Source: an uncultured Bacteroidota bacterium
GTDB lineage: Bacteria; Bacteroidota; Bacteroidia; Flavobacteriales; Flavobacteriaceae
Reading direction: 5' to 3'
DNA length: 63,460 nucleotides
Assembly (NCBI GenBank): GCA_903913315.1
Contig: CAIWKX010000021.1
Span: 1-63,460, forward strand
A model generated the notes under the pieces. That model was not told the DNA's origin. It saw nothing but the letters and a program-made list of their open reading frames with translations, and did no database searches. This document shows positions 45,757 through 55,019 of the stretch, in pieces; the first letter of the stretch is position 1; the number at the start of each line of letters is the position of its first letter. Position numbers and translations under genes: made by a program.

Positions 45757-47475
45757 ATGTACTTTTCAATTATTATTCCTGTTTATAATAGACCAGATGA
45801 GATAAACGAACTACTTGATAGTTTGCTTCAATCAACATTTAAAAATGATTACGAAGTAATAATAATAGAAGACGGTTCAACAATTACATGTAAATCAATT
45901 GTAAATCAATATGCTAATAGATTAAATATATCTTATTATTTAAAAACAAATTCAGGGCCCGGCGATTCAAGAAATTATGGAATGAAACTTGCTAAAGGAG
46001 ATTACTTTATCATTTTTGATTCAGATTGTATAATTCCAAGTAATTATTTAAATGAAGTTGAAAAAGAGTTGTTAGATAATTATGTGGATTGTTTTGGCGG
46101 TCCTGACAAGGCATTAAAATCATTTTCAAATATTCAAAAAGCTATTAATTTTGCTATGACTTCAATTTTGACTACTGGGGGAATTAGAGGAGGTTCAGAA
46201 AAAATTAATAAATTTCAACCGAGAAGTTTTAATATGGGAATTTCTAAAATAGCATTTGAAAAATCAAATGGATTTGGGAATATTCATCCTGGAGAAGATC
46301 CTGATTTATCAATAAGATTATGGAAATTAGGATTCCAAACACGTTTATTTTCAACTGCTTTTGTTTATCACAAGAGGAGAATTGACTGGGATAAATTCAG
46401 TATTCAGGTTTCTAAATTTGGAAAAGCTAGACCTATTTTAAATAGCTGGTATCCAGAATATAATAAAATTACTTATTGGTTTCCTTCTTTATTTGTAATT
46501 GGGCTAATGGTTTCTTTTGTCTTATTATTTGTTTTATTTGATTGGGCTTTAAAGCTTTATTTTCTGTATTTTGCTTTGCTATTTATTGTTTCCACTGTTC
46601 AAAGTAGAAATCCAATAATTGGATTATTATCTATAGTAGCGGTATGGAAACAATTTCTAGGTTATGGTTTTGGGTTTTTAAAGTCATTTTTCAAAATAAA
46701 TATATTAAAACAAAAGCCTCAAGATGCATTTCCAGAATTGTTTTTTGAAGTAAAGAAAAATGAAGATGATTTTGAAGAGTCTATAGTTTTTGATAAGCAA
46801 AAGGAAGCCTCTATTCAAAAATCAGTTGAGAAACCTATAGACAAAATTATTAGTCCAATACATAAATTTGTTGAACCCATTGAGAAAAAAACAAGAATTA
46901 TTGGTTTGACAGGTGGGATTGGAAGTGGGAAAACAACTGTTGCAAATTATATGCAATCTAAAGGGGTTCCAGTTTATATTTCTGATTTAGAAGCTAAAAA
47001 AGTAATGGATTCGCCTGAAATTATTAAAAAAATTACCGCTGTATTCGGTATGGATATGATTGATTCAAATAATTTATTGAATAGGGAAAAATTAGCATCG
47101 ATTGTTTTTAATGATTCTGAAAAGTTAAAAAAACTTAATGCTATTGTACACCCAGCTGTTAAGGAACATTTTGGAAAGTGGATAAAAGAACATAAAACAT
47201 CACCATTTATTATTAAAGAAGCAGCCATTCTTTTTGAAAGTGGTAGTTATAAAGATTGTGATGAAATTATTACTGTTTCAGCACCAGTAGAGACTAGAAT
47301 AGAAAGGGTTCTCAAACGAGATAAAACCTCAAGAGAAAAAGCACTTCAAAGAATAAACAATCAATTGTCAGATGAAGAGCGAATGGCTAAAAGTCAATTT
47401 GTAATTACAAATGAAAATTTTGATGAAACTAAAAAACAAGTTGATATAATTTTGAATTTATTGAAAGATAAATAA
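45757..47475 (+). CDS. coaE: fusion of family-2 glycosyltransferase and dephospho-CoA kinase
   Basis: The protein is 572 residues in one continuous frame. Residues 1-330 are a GT-A glycosyltransferase (FSIIIPVYNRPDEINELLDS, DSD metal motif in FIIFDSDCIIP, GEDPDLSIRLWKLG) with two membrane helices at about 245-300. A charged linker of about 50 residues follows. From about 380 it is a complete CoaE domain (RIIGLTGGIGSGKTT Walker A, YISDLEAKKVM, VHPAVKEHF, EAAILFESG, RDKTSREKALQRI). CoaE phosphorylates dephospho-CoA, the last CoA step. No second coaE is seen in the window. The kinase would be tethered to the membrane. Confidence 0.93.
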   Translation: MYFSIIIPVYNRPDEINELLDSLLQSTFKNDYEVIIIEDGSTITCKSIVNQYANRLNISYYLKTNSGPGDSRNYGMKLAKGDYFIIFDSDCIIPSNYLNEVEKELLDNYVDCFGGPDKALKSFSNIQKAINFAMTSILTTGGIRGGSEKINKFQPRSFNMGISKIAFEKSNGFGNIHPGEDPDLSIRLWKLGFQTRLFSTAFVYHKRRIDWDKFSIQVSKFGKARPILNSWYPEYNKITYWFPSLFVIGLMVSFVLLFVLFDWALKLYFLYFALLFIVSTVQSRNPIIGLLSIVAVWKQFLGYGFGFLKSFFKINILKQKPQDAFPELFFEVKKNEDDFEESIVFDKQKEASIQKSVEKPIDKIISPIHKFVEPIEKKTRIIGLTGGIGSGKTTVANYMQSKGVPVYISDLEAKKVMDSPEIIKKITAVFGMDMIDSNNLLNREKLASIVFNDSEKLKKLNAIVHPAVKEHFGKWIKEHKTSPFIIKEAAILFESGSYKDCDEIITVSAPVETRIERVLKRDKTSREKALQRINNQLSDEERMAKSQFVITNENFDETKKQVDIILNLLKDK

Positions 47476-47484
47476 TGATTTACT

Positions 47485-47514
47485 TTAATGTTAATGTTTG
47501 GTTAATGCATTAAC
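47485..47514 (+). promoter_or_regulatory. candidate operator of the two-component operon
   Basis: TTAATG occurs at 47485, 47491 and 47502; the last two are 11 bp apart, as in OmpR-family direct-repeat sites. GTTAATGCATTAAC (47501-47514) is a perfect 14-bp palindrome. It lies 33 bp before the kinase start codon. Autoregulation is inferred. Confidence 0.4.
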
Positions 47515-47546
47515 ATAATAAATGTTAAAATACTAATTTTGGAGTG

Positions 47547-49130
47547 ATGAATAAGTTTGTCTTTAGGCTTTTAGTGTTGTTAATGAGTATTTCCTTAATA
47601 GGAATTATTTTAGTTCAGGTATATTGGTTTAACACCTCATTAGAAAAAAGCGAAGAACAGTTTAAGTTTCATATAAAACAAGTTCTAGGTAATGTCTCAA
47701 AAAAACTGCAAAGTCAGGAAGAGTATGCCTTTTATAGCAAAGTTAAGAAACTAAAAGATAGTACTGGAAAAACTCCTAGAAATGAAGATTTAATGGAGTA
47801 TAAATATTATCAAAGAAATACTAAAACTAATGAAACGATAATTTATTCAAATAGTATTATTTCGGAAGATTACGATATATTTTCAACGCTCTTTGACAAA
47901 AAATCTGATAATTCTAAAATTAAAAGTTATACTGCAAAAAGGAAAACCCAGATTTTCAATAATTCTACTTTTGATAATTCCGGGATTCTAAAAAAAATTA
48001 CACCTGATGTAACCATACAAAAAACTGGAAGTTTAGACATATTAGAACGTGCTGGTTTTGAAATACAATACAAAGATATTGTTGCTAATTATCCTATTCA
48101 AGATAGAATTTCAAAAGAAAATTTGAATAAAATTTTGGCTAATGAATTGAAAGAATATGGTGTTAAGACTCCATTTGAATTTAATGTTTATAGTAATGGC
48201 TTAGCTACAAAAATAAAATCAGAACATTTTGCATATGATAAATATGCAACTTATTCAATTCCGATTTTTATTGATAATGATGGGAACAATAAATATTCTT
48301 TATTGGTCACATTTCCTCAAAAGAAGAAATTTTTATTTTCAGAAATTCTTGCTATTACTTTATTGTCAATAGTTTTCACGTTAATTATCATAATTGCATA
48401 TGCTAATGCTTTGCATCAATTAATAAAACAAAGGCAAATTTCAGAAATTAAGACCGATTTCATTAACAATATGACACACGAATTTAAAACACCTATAGCA
48501 ACAATAAATTTAGCTTTAGATGCTATTAGAAATCCTAAAGTTATTGATGATAAAGAAAAAGTTTTTAGATATCTTCAGATGATTCGGGATGAGAATAAAA
48601 GAATGCACGCTCAAGTTGAGAATGTTCTTAGAATCTCAAAATTAGAAAAAAAAGAATTAGATATTTCAAAAGAATCTCAAAATATTCAACAAATAATTGA
48701 AGATGCAATTGATCATGTGCATTTAATAATAGAAGATAGACAAGGTACTATTACGACACATTTTGATGCTAATAGAACATCAGTATTATTAAATGACGTC
48801 CATTTTACCAATGTAATTGTTAATATATTAGATAATGCTATAAAATATTCACCTGAAAATCCCGTTATAGATATTTATACCGAGAACGTAAAAGATTTTA
48901 TATTAATTAAAATTAAAGACCAAGGTGCAGGAATGAATAAAGTTGCTCAGAAGAGAATTTTTGAAAAATTCTATCGAGAACATACTGGAGATATACATAA
49001 TGTTAAAGGTCATGGATTAGGTTTGGCTTATGTAAAAAGAATAATTGAAGACCATAACGGTCAGATATTCGTTGAAAGCGAAAAAGGAAAAGGAAGTACA
49101 TTTATTATTAAAGTCCCATTGATAAATTAA
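47547..49130 (+). CDS. sensor histidine kinase, RprX-like
   Basis: The protein is about 527 residues from ATG 47547; a GTG at 47544 directly precedes it. There is one N-terminal membrane helix (about 8-28), a periplasmic domain of about 230 residues, and a second helix (about 268-290). HisKA follows with NNMTHEFKTPIATINL (phospho-His near 313), then HATPase with an N-box ILDNAIKYSPENP, G1 IKDQGAGMN and G2 GHGLGLAYVK. It is paired with the OmpR-type regulator 9 bp downstream. The arrangement is that of the Bacteroidota RprXY system. Confidence 0.93.
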   Translation: MNKFVFRLLVLLMSISLIGIILVQVYWFNTSLEKSEEQFKFHIKQVLGNVSKKLQSQEEYAFYSKVKKLKDSTGKTPRNEDLMEYKYYQRNTKTNETIIYSNSIISEDYDIFSTLFDKKSDNSKIKSYTAKRKTQIFNNSTFDNSGILKKITPDVTIQKTGSLDILERAGFEIQYKDIVANYPIQDRISKENLNKILANELKEYGVKTPFEFNVYSNGLATKIKSEHFAYDKYATYSIPIFIDNDGNNKYSLLVTFPQKKKFLFSEILAITLLSIVFTLIIIIAYANALHQLIKQRQISEIKTDFINNMTHEFKTPIATINLALDAIRNPKVIDDKEKVFRYLQMIRDENKRMHAQVENVLRISKLEKKELDISKESQNIQQIIEDAIDHVHLIIEDRQGTITTHFDANRTSVLLNDVHFTNVIVNILDNAIKYSPENPVIDIYTENVKDFILIKIKDQGAGMNKVAQKRIFEKFYREHTGDIHNVKGHGLGLAYVKRIIEDHNGQIFVESEKGKGSTFIIKVPLIN

Positions 49131-49139
49131 AATAGAAGC

Positions 49140-49844
49140 ATGGAAAAAGAAAATAAAAAAATATTGCTAGTTGAAGATGACCAAAATTTTGGTGCCATTT
49201 TGAAGGATTACTTGTTGTTGAATGATTTCGATGTAACCTTAGCTAAGAATGGAATGGAAGGTTTTGAAAAATTTAAAAAGGATACATTTGATTTGTGTAT
49301 TTTAGATGTAATGATGCCTTATAAAGATGGTTATACTTTAGCTAAAGAAATACGTGAAAAGAACAAAGAGATTCCAATTGTTTTTTTGACTGCTAAAGCC
49401 ATGAAAGAAGATGTATTGAAAGGATATAAAGTTGGTGCTGATGATTATTTAAATAAACCTTTTGATTCGGAAGTATTGTTGATGAAAATCAAAGCTATAA
49501 TGCAACGAAAAGCATCTGAAACTAAACCTGAAAATATTCAATTTGAATTTCAGATAGGTCAATTTCATTTGAATTCAAAATTGAGATTTTTGAGTTTTCC
49601 AGGGAATGAACCTATAAAATTATCACCAAAAGAAAATGAATTGCTTAAAATGTTAGCTGTTTATGTTGAAGATTTAATGCCTAGAGAATTGGCTTTAACT
49701 AAAATTTGGAGAGATGATAATTATTTTACATCTAGAAGTATGGATGTATATATTGCAAAATTGAGAAAATATCTAAAAGATGATCCTAATGTAGAAATCC
49801 TTAATATTCATGGTGAAGGATTTAGATTGGTTGTAAAAAAATAA
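49140..49844 (+). CDS. OmpR-family response regulator, RprY-like
   Basis: The 234-residue protein has a receiver domain (E12/D13/D14, phospho-acceptor D56 in CILDVMMPYKDG, K in LNKPFDSEVL) and a winged-helix DNA-binding domain (about 135-232; LSPKENELLKMLAVY, SMDVYIAKLRKYL, GEGFRLV). It is 9 bp downstream of its kinase gene. The terminator at 49847-49875 ends the unit. Confidence 0.95.
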   Translation: MEKENKKILLVEDDQNFGAILKDYLLLNDFDVTLAKNGMEGFEKFKKDTFDLCILDVMMPYKDGYTLAKEIREKNKEIPIVFLTAKAMKEDVLKGYKVGADDYLNKPFDSEVLLMKIKAIMQRKASETKPENIQFEFQIGQFHLNSKLRFLSFPGNEPIKLSPKENELLKMLAVYVEDLMPRELALTKIWRDDNYFTSRSMDVYIAKLRKYLKDDPNVEILNIHGEGFRLVVKK

Positions 49845-49846
49845 CT

Positions 49847-49875
49847 AAAAGCTCCAAGAAATTGGGGCTTTTTTT
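49847..49875. terminator. terminator between convergent genes
   Basis: AAAAGCTCC, short loop, GGGGCTTTTTTTT. It lies at the convergent ends of the response regulator and the thioesterase gene. Confidence 0.7.
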
Positions 49876-50602
49876 ATTTTAGTTCAAGTTGCAATGCAAA
49901 GCAAGTTTTTCCTTTATTATTGATTATGAAAGTATTTATATTTCTTTCAATTTTTAATGTGTCTGACATTGAAACTTCTTTCAAATAATTCATTTCAAAT
50001 GCTTTTACATCTTGGTGCAAAATAATTTCATAATCAATATAGTCGATACACCATTCTAAATATTTTATGCTGTTCGCATGATTTACTATATCTAAATCCG
50101 ATAGCTTTACAATATGTTTGCTAACAAATTCAAATGTTTGTTGAATATTAATTTTAGAAAATGGTTTTTGAGTAGCGTTGTTATTTGGATATTTTTCAAA
50201 ATGTTGGTGAGGTAATGTTAGAGTTTCAGGACGTCTAGTTTTAGTATTGAAAACAGCCCAAAAAGTCTCACAACCCACAATCTTTTCATCACCGATATAC
50301 ATTTCTAAACAACGAATTGATCTTGAATTCTCAAGTGAGTTTATCCAAGTTTTGACTTTAACTCTATCTTTCCATTTTGGTAAACGTTTGATTTCAACTC
50401 GCATTTTACTCAAAACCCAAGCTTGATGGAATTCTTGCATATCGCTGAAACTAATACCTCCAATTTCCGAGTGTGTTGCTGCAGTCAACTGAAATAAATT
50501 GCATAATTCTGTATATTTCAAATATCCATTAGGATAACATTGCAGAAAGTTAATTTCCCAATCTTTGGTTAGAATTGAAGTGAAGTTTGAAGTTATTGGC
50601 AT
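49874..50602 (-). CDS. acyl-ACP thioesterase family protein
   Basis: The 242-residue protein has a double hotdog fold of the FatA-like acyl-ACP thioesterase family (PF01643). The N-terminal half has CNLFQLTAATHSEIGGIS and KWKDRVKVKTWINSLENSRS. The second hotdog has SDLDIVNHANSIKYLEWCID, including the conserved N-H pair of the active site. It releases fatty acids from ACP. It is co-oriented with miaA (1-bp gap). Confidence 0.9.
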   Translation of the reverse strand: MPITSNFTSILTKDWEINFLQCYPNGYLKYTELCNLFQLTAATHSEIGGISFSDMQEFHQAWVLSKMRVEIKRLPKWKDRVKVKTWINSLENSRSIRCLEMYIGDEKIVGCETFWAVFNTKTRRPETLTLPHQHFEKYPNNNATQKPFSKINIQQTFEFVSKHIVKLSDLDIVNHANSIKYLEWCIDYIDYEIILHQDVKAFEMNYLKEVSMSDTLKIERNINTFIINNKGKTCFALQLELK

Positions 50603-50603
50603 T

Positions 50604-51527
50604 TTATTTTTTTATTATTAATTGAATACAATCAATAATGTCAATAATATTGGTTTCATAATCAAACCAAAAACTATTTTCAATACGTTTAAACCAAGTC
50701 ATTTGACGTTTTGCAAATCTCCTAGTATTTTTCTTGATTTCCTCAATAGCTAAATCTAAAGAAATCTTATCCTCTATGAAATCAAATAGCTCTCTATATC
50801 CTACAGTTTGCAAAGCATTCAATTCTTTATTGGGATATAATTTTTCTACTTCTCCTAATAAACCTTCTCTAATCATAATGTCAACCCGTTGGTTGATTCG
50901 GTTATACATTATTTCTCTATCCGCTTCTAAACCAATTACAATTGGAGAGAAGTTTCTGCTATTTTTCTTCAGATTTAGAAAGGAGGAATAGGGTTTCCCT
51001 GTTCCGATACAAACTTCAACAAAGCGTTTCATTCTTTGAGGATTTTGCAATGTTTGTGGGTTGGTTTCTGTTATAAAATTATAATATTCCACATCCAATT
51101 TTTTTAATTGATTTTGAAGATATTCAATTCCATTATGCTCAAATTTTAAGCTAACATTCTCTCTAACTTTTGAATCAATTTGGGAAAATTCATCAAAACC
51201 TTTTAATACAGCATCAACATATAACCCAGAACCTCCAACCATAATTTGAATGTTATTTTTTAAAAATAATTCATCTAATTTGGTAATAGCTTCTTTCTCA
51301 AAATCCCCAACAGAATAGTTGTTAAAAATCGATTTGTTCTGAATAAAATGATGTGGAGCACCATTTAAATCCTCCTCTGATGGGACAGCGGTCCCAATTT
51401 TCATTTCTTTATAAAATTGACGGCTATCACAAGAAATAATATCACACCCAAAATGTTGAGCCAAAGCTATGCTTAAGGAAGTTTTTCCTATCGCTGTTGG
51501 TCCAATAATGGTGATTAAGTAATTCAA
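50604..51527 (-). CDS. miaA: tRNA dimethylallyltransferase
   Basis: The 307-residue protein has P-loop IIGPTAIGKTSLSIALAQ, the DxxR motif SCDSRQFYKEMKIGTAVPS, VGGSGLYVDAVLKGF, and a C-terminal KNTRRFAKRQMTWFKRI. MiaA adds a dimethylallyl group to A37 of UNN-decoding tRNAs. It lies 30 bp downstream of the exonuclease gene and directly upstream of the thioesterase, and is probably co-transcribed with them. Confidence 0.97.
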   Translation of the reverse strand: MNYLITIIGPTAIGKTSLSIALAQHFGCDIISCDSRQFYKEMKIGTAVPSEEDLNGAPHHFIQNKSIFNNYSVGDFEKEAITKLDELFLKNNIQIMVGGSGLYVDAVLKGFDEFSQIDSKVRENVSLKFEHNGIEYLQNQLKKLDVEYYNFITETNPQTLQNPQRMKRFVEVCIGTGKPYSSFLNLKKNSRNFSPIVIGLEADREIMYNRINQRVDIMIREGLLGEVEKLYPNKELNALQTVGYRELFDFIEDKISLDLAIEEIKKNTRRFAKRQMTWFKRIENSFWFDYETNIIDIIDCIQLIIKK

Positions 51528-51557
51528 AAAATCTATTTAATTGTTCTATCCTATTTT

Positions 51558-52919
51558 TTAAAACTTCACAATCTTCATCACTCGATTTCTTTTCAAATAG
51601 CTCTGAATAATATGACGAGTATCACGATTATTTTGCATTGGAATTATGATATTTTTTAAAACATCTATATTATTAATCTGATAATTCAAATCATAAAAAC
51701 AATAACCTTTATAAATTCCATTTTCAATTAGCACAGCACTTCGTTCATTCACACTTCTACCTCGATCAATAATAATCATATTATTATTATCAAACTCCAT
51801 CTCTCTGATAAAATCTTCCACTCTTTCATTATATTCTTCAGGAGATTCTTTGCCTAAGCAAGCGCCATTACATTCTTTTATTTTATATTGAAAACAACCA
51901 TTTTGTGTTTCAAATAAACCATTTAATTTCTGGCATAAATTATATTTTTCTGTAATTTTGAATAAAGCATTTTTTCCTTCTTGAATTGAAGTATAAGATG
52001 TAATCTCTTTTTTTCTGCCGTCTGCCTTTTGAATTGTCAGATTGATATACCCATTTTCATCTACTTCTTTATATAAAGCCCATTGAAAAATGCTTTTTCT
52101 TTGTGCTCGATTATAAATAGGTTTGTTTATTTTAATTTCTTCGCTTTCTTTTAACAAAGCAATCAATTCGCTCCCTGTCTCTTCATGAGTTACTGCAAAA
52201 ACTTCAATCTGAATCTTTTTACTTTTATTGGTGGTCCCCGTGAAATGTTGATTCACTCTTTTCTTGATGTTCTTACTTTTGCCAATATAAATTAAATCAC
52301 CTTTCTCATTGTGCATATAATAGATTCCAGTTCTGCTAGGAAGACTTTCAACAATGTCTAATAATTTTGGAGTTAAACCATTTTTAATTTCGGCTTTGAT
52401 TAAACTAATTAATATTTCTTTTTCGGTATCTTTTGCCAAAAGCATTTTAAATAATTTCACTGTAGCGATGGCATCTCCACTAGCACGATGCCTATCTGAC
52501 ATTGGTATTCCCAAGGCACGCACCAATTTTCCTAAACTATATGAAGGTTGTTCTGGAATTAATTTCTTTGATAATTCTACGGTACAAAGTGTAGGTTTTA
52601 CAAAATCATATCCTAATCTATTAAATTCGGTACGCAAAATTCGATAATCAAAAGATGTATTGTGTGCTACAAGTATGCAGCCTTCAGTAATTTCAATAAT
52701 TCTTTTAGCAACTTCATAAAACTTTGGAGCACTTCGCAACATTGCGTTGTTTATCCCCGTTAATTTAACCACAAATGGTTGAATTTCCTTTTCAGGATTG
52801 ACCAAACTGATAAATTGATCCACAACTTCGTGACCATCAAATTTATAAATGGCAATTTCTGTAATTCCTTCTTCGTTGAATTGACCTCCAGTGGTTTCTA
52901 TGTCTACAATTGCGTACAA
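51558..52919 (-). CDS. DnaQ-type exonuclease fused to a GIY-YIG (UvrC-like) nuclease
   Basis: The 453-residue protein has an N-terminal DEDDh 3'-5' exonuclease domain (about 1-165): AIVDIETTGGQFNEEGITEI with the first acidic pair, VAHNTSFDYRILRTEF, and HRASGDAIAT with the catalytic His-Asp. A GIY-YIG domain follows (about 195-275; TGIYYMHNEKGDLIYIGKSK). The C-terminal part carries a cysteine-bearing segment, ECNGACLGKESPEEYNERV, as in UvrC and Cho. It joins two nuclease activities suited to DNA repair; the family is known but its role is poorly defined. Confidence 0.92.
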   Translation of the reverse strand: MYAIVDIETTGGQFNEEGITEIAIYKFDGHEVVDQFISLVNPEKEIQPFVVKLTGINNAMLRSAPKFYEVAKRIIEITEGCILVAHNTSFDYRILRTEFNRLGYDFVKPTLCTVELSKKLIPEQPSYSLGKLVRALGIPMSDRHRASGDAIATVKLFKMLLAKDTEKEILISLIKAEIKNGLTPKLLDIVESLPSRTGIYYMHNEKGDLIYIGKSKNIKKRVNQHFTGTTNKSKKIQIEVFAVTHEETGSELIALLKESEEIKINKPIYNRAQRKSIFQWALYKEVDENGYINLTIQKADGRKKEITSYTSIQEGKNALFKITEKYNLCQKLNGLFETQNGCFQYKIKECNGACLGKESPEEYNERVEDFIREMEFDNNNMIIIDRGRSVNERSAVLIENGIYKGYCFYDLNYQINNIDVLKNIIIPMQNNRDTRHIIQSYLKRNRVMKIVKF

Positions 52920-53006
52920 AATAGTATTCAGTGTTCTCCCGATTGAGTTTAGGATTAGTATTCAGTTTTTTTACTTTTTAAATCAAAAAATATTAATCAA
53001 CGATCA

Positions 53007-53666
53007 TTATCTTCCTCCAAAGATACTACTTCCAATCCGAACCATTGTACTTCCGCATTCAATTGCTAGTTGATAGTCACCAGACATTCCCATTGAGATA
53101 GTTTTCAGTAGACAGTTTTCAGTTTTCAGTTGACTTACATTGTCGAAAATAGTTTTCAGATTTTGAAATTCTTTTTTGATTTGGTCTTTATTATCTATAA
53201 AAGTAGCCATTCCCATCAACCCAACAATTTTTATATTGTTTAATTCTTTGAATTCTTTGGAAGCTATTATTTCATTTATTTCTTGTTCATTCAAACCAAA
53301 TTTGGTTTCTTCATCAGCAATATAAACTTGAAGTAAACAATCAATAATACGATTATTTTTAGTTGCTTGTTTGTTGATTTCTTCTAATAATTTCAAGCTA
53401 TCAACTCCATGAATCAAACTCACAAATGGAGCAATTAGTTTCACTTTTCTTGATTGTAAATGCCCTATAAAATGCCATTGAATATCTTTAGGAAGTACTT
53501 CATGTTTTTCTACTAATTCTTGTACATAATTTTCACCAAAAACTAGTTGACCAGCATTATAAGCTTCCATCAAATCAGCAACTGGTTTAGTTTTGGAAAC
53601 CGCTACAAGTGTTACATGATTTGGAAGTTGAGATTTTATATGATGGAGATTTTCTTTTATTGACAT
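53007..53666 (-). CDS. YggS-family PLP homeostasis protein
   Basis: The 219-residue protein has the PLP lysine in TLVAVSKTKPVADL (about 27-40), FGENYVQEL, WHFIGHLQSRKVKLIA and the C-terminal SMGMSGDYQLAIECGSTMVR. Members bind PLP and buffer vitamin B6 and amino-acid pools without known catalysis. A short insertion near residues 177-190 (QLKTENCLLKTIS) is encoded by ACTGAAAACTG-type repeats (about 53102-53135) that resemble nearby intergenic repeats. Confidence 0.93.
   Translation of the reverse strand: MSIKENLHHIKSQLPNHVTLVAVSKTKPVADLMEAYNAGQLVFGENYVQELVEKHEVLPKDIQWHFIGHLQSRKVKLIAPFVSLIHGVDSLKLLEEINKQATKNNRIIDCLLQVYIADEETKFGLNEQEINEIIASKEFKELNNIKIVGLMGMATFIDNKDQIKKEFQNLKTIFDNVSQLKTENCLLKTISMGMSGDYQLAIECGSTMVRIGSSIFGGR
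53102..53135. repeat. TTTTCAGT repeat cluster within the yggS-type gene
   Basis: The plus strand reads TTTTCAGTAGACAGTTTTCA followed by GTTTTCAGTTGAC: three TTTTCAGT units in 34 bp. Similar TTCAGT or TTGTCAGT motifs lie in the flanking gaps (about 52927-52972, 53678-53693 and 54961-55016). Confidence 0.55.
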
Positions 53667-53736
53667 TATGTAAAAGTGTTCAGCATTCAGTTATTTGTAT
53701 TATGTTTTAATATTTTTAAGATCAAAAATCGTTAAT

Positions 53737-54954
53737 CTAAAGCTCATAAATCATCAAGCCACTTCTAAACTTTGGTTCAATATAAGTACTTTTAGGAGGC
53801 ATAATTAAGTTGTTATCAGCTAATGCTTTTATTTCTGAAATGTCAGATGGGTATAGCATAAATCCTACTTCAAATTCCCCTTCATCAACCAATTCTTTAA
53901 TCGTTAGAATTGATTGTTTTCCAGGAATGTATTCTATTCGTTCGTCATTTCTCAAATCTTCAATAGCTAAAATGGGTTGTAACACTTTATCATATAAAAT
54001 CTGTGCATCTAGATTTTCTAAAATGGAAGGATTTTTATTCTCTTGTTTGTAAAATAAGGCATAAAAATTACCATCTAAATACATACCGAATTCAAATTTA
54101 TCTTGTGGTTTCCACAGTTCTTGCTCTTTTGATTTTATTATAAAATGTTCTGATAATTTTTCTAGAAAATCTTCTTTAGAATACCCATTCAAATCGCGAA
54201 TAATTCGATTGAATTCATAGATTTTAACATTACTTTCTGCAATCAAAAAACTCATAAAATAATTGAGATTTTGCTTGCCTAAATGATTGTTTTCATCATA
54301 TAATAATTCGGCAGAAGCAGAACGATGGTGTCCATCGGCAATATACAACTCTGGAATTGTATCAAATTGTTTTTCCAACCAATTGATTTCTGCGTTAGAA
54401 TCAACCTTCCAAAGAGTATGTTTTTCTTTATTTGTTGTAGCAAAATGATATATAGATTGCTCTTTTTTCTTTTCAATTATCCAATTATTCAATTCTAAAT
54501 TATCAGGATATGTAATTAAAACAGGTTCGGTATTAAACCCTGTTTGGTGTAAATAATCTTTAAATAATTCTACACGATACTGCAGGGTGTCTTCGTGTTT
54601 TTTGATGATATTATTTTTATAATCATCAATAGAAGTTCCAGCTACAATTCCTGTAAATATTTGATTTTTGGTCTGAATTTCATATAAAAAAAAAGTAGGC
54701 TTTTCATCTTCGATAAAAATGCCTTCATTTTTAAAATCTTGATATTTATGAGCAACTCCTTTAAAACGTTTGTCCAAAGTAATCTTTTGCGAATGCACAT
54801 ACGCAGGATTAATAACGTGTAAAAACGAATACGGATTGAAATCCAACCACGAAGCCAATTCAGCAGGTGAATAATCATCATAGTTTCTACAAGTCACCAA
54901 AGCTACTTTATCAGGAGTTGGGCGAACGGCTTTGAAAGGGATTATTTTGCTCAT
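53737..54954 (-). CDS. DUF1015-family protein
   Basis: The 405-residue protein begins with the DUF1015 N-terminal motif KAVRPTPDKVALVTCRNYDD and contains YIADGHHRSASAELLYDE (about 205-222), a DGHHR motif similar to that of ParB/SbnI-like serine kinases. The C-terminus has EFEVGFMLYPSDISEIKALA and MPPKSTYIEPKFRSGLMIYEL. DUF1015 genes often stand near serine biosynthesis genes in this phylum, but no serA or serC is in this window. A kinase activity is only an inference from the motif. Confidence 0.9.
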   Translation of the reverse strand: MSKIIPFKAVRPTPDKVALVTCRNYDDYSPAELASWLDFNPYSFLHVINPAYVHSQKITLDKRFKGVAHKYQDFKNEGIFIEDEKPTFFLYEIQTKNQIFTGIVAGTSIDDYKNNIIKKHEDTLQYRVELFKDYLHQTGFNTEPVLITYPDNLELNNWIIEKKKEQSIYHFATTNKEKHTLWKVDSNAEINWLEKQFDTIPELYIADGHHRSASAELLYDENNHLGKQNLNYFMSFLIAESNVKIYEFNRIIRDLNGYSKEDFLEKLSEHFIIKSKEQELWKPQDKFEFGMYLDGNFYALFYKQENKNPSILENLDAQILYDKVLQPILAIEDLRNDERIEYIPGKQSILTIKELVDEGEFEVGFMLYPSDISEIKALADNNLIMPPKSTYIEPKFRSGLMIYEL

Positions 54955-54956
54955 TT

Positions 54957-55019
54957 TTTGTTGTCTGTTGTCAGTAATCCGTTGTCAGTTTTAAACCGAT
55001 AACCGACTACTGATAACAA
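54957..55019. repeat. GTTGTCAGT/ACTGATAACAA dyad-like intergenic repeat
   Basis: The 65-bp gap contains TTGTCTGTTGTCAGT, then CCGTTGTCAGTTTTAAACCG and ends with CTACTGATAACAA. Its outer parts form an imperfect inverted repeat. Such sequences are commonly dispersed in flavobacteria. Confidence 0.45.

Noticed and set aside
45757..47475. Frame error joining two separate genes
   Set aside because: The frame is continuous through a 50-residue charged linker with normal codon use, so a real fusion is the simpler reading. Resequencing would settle it.
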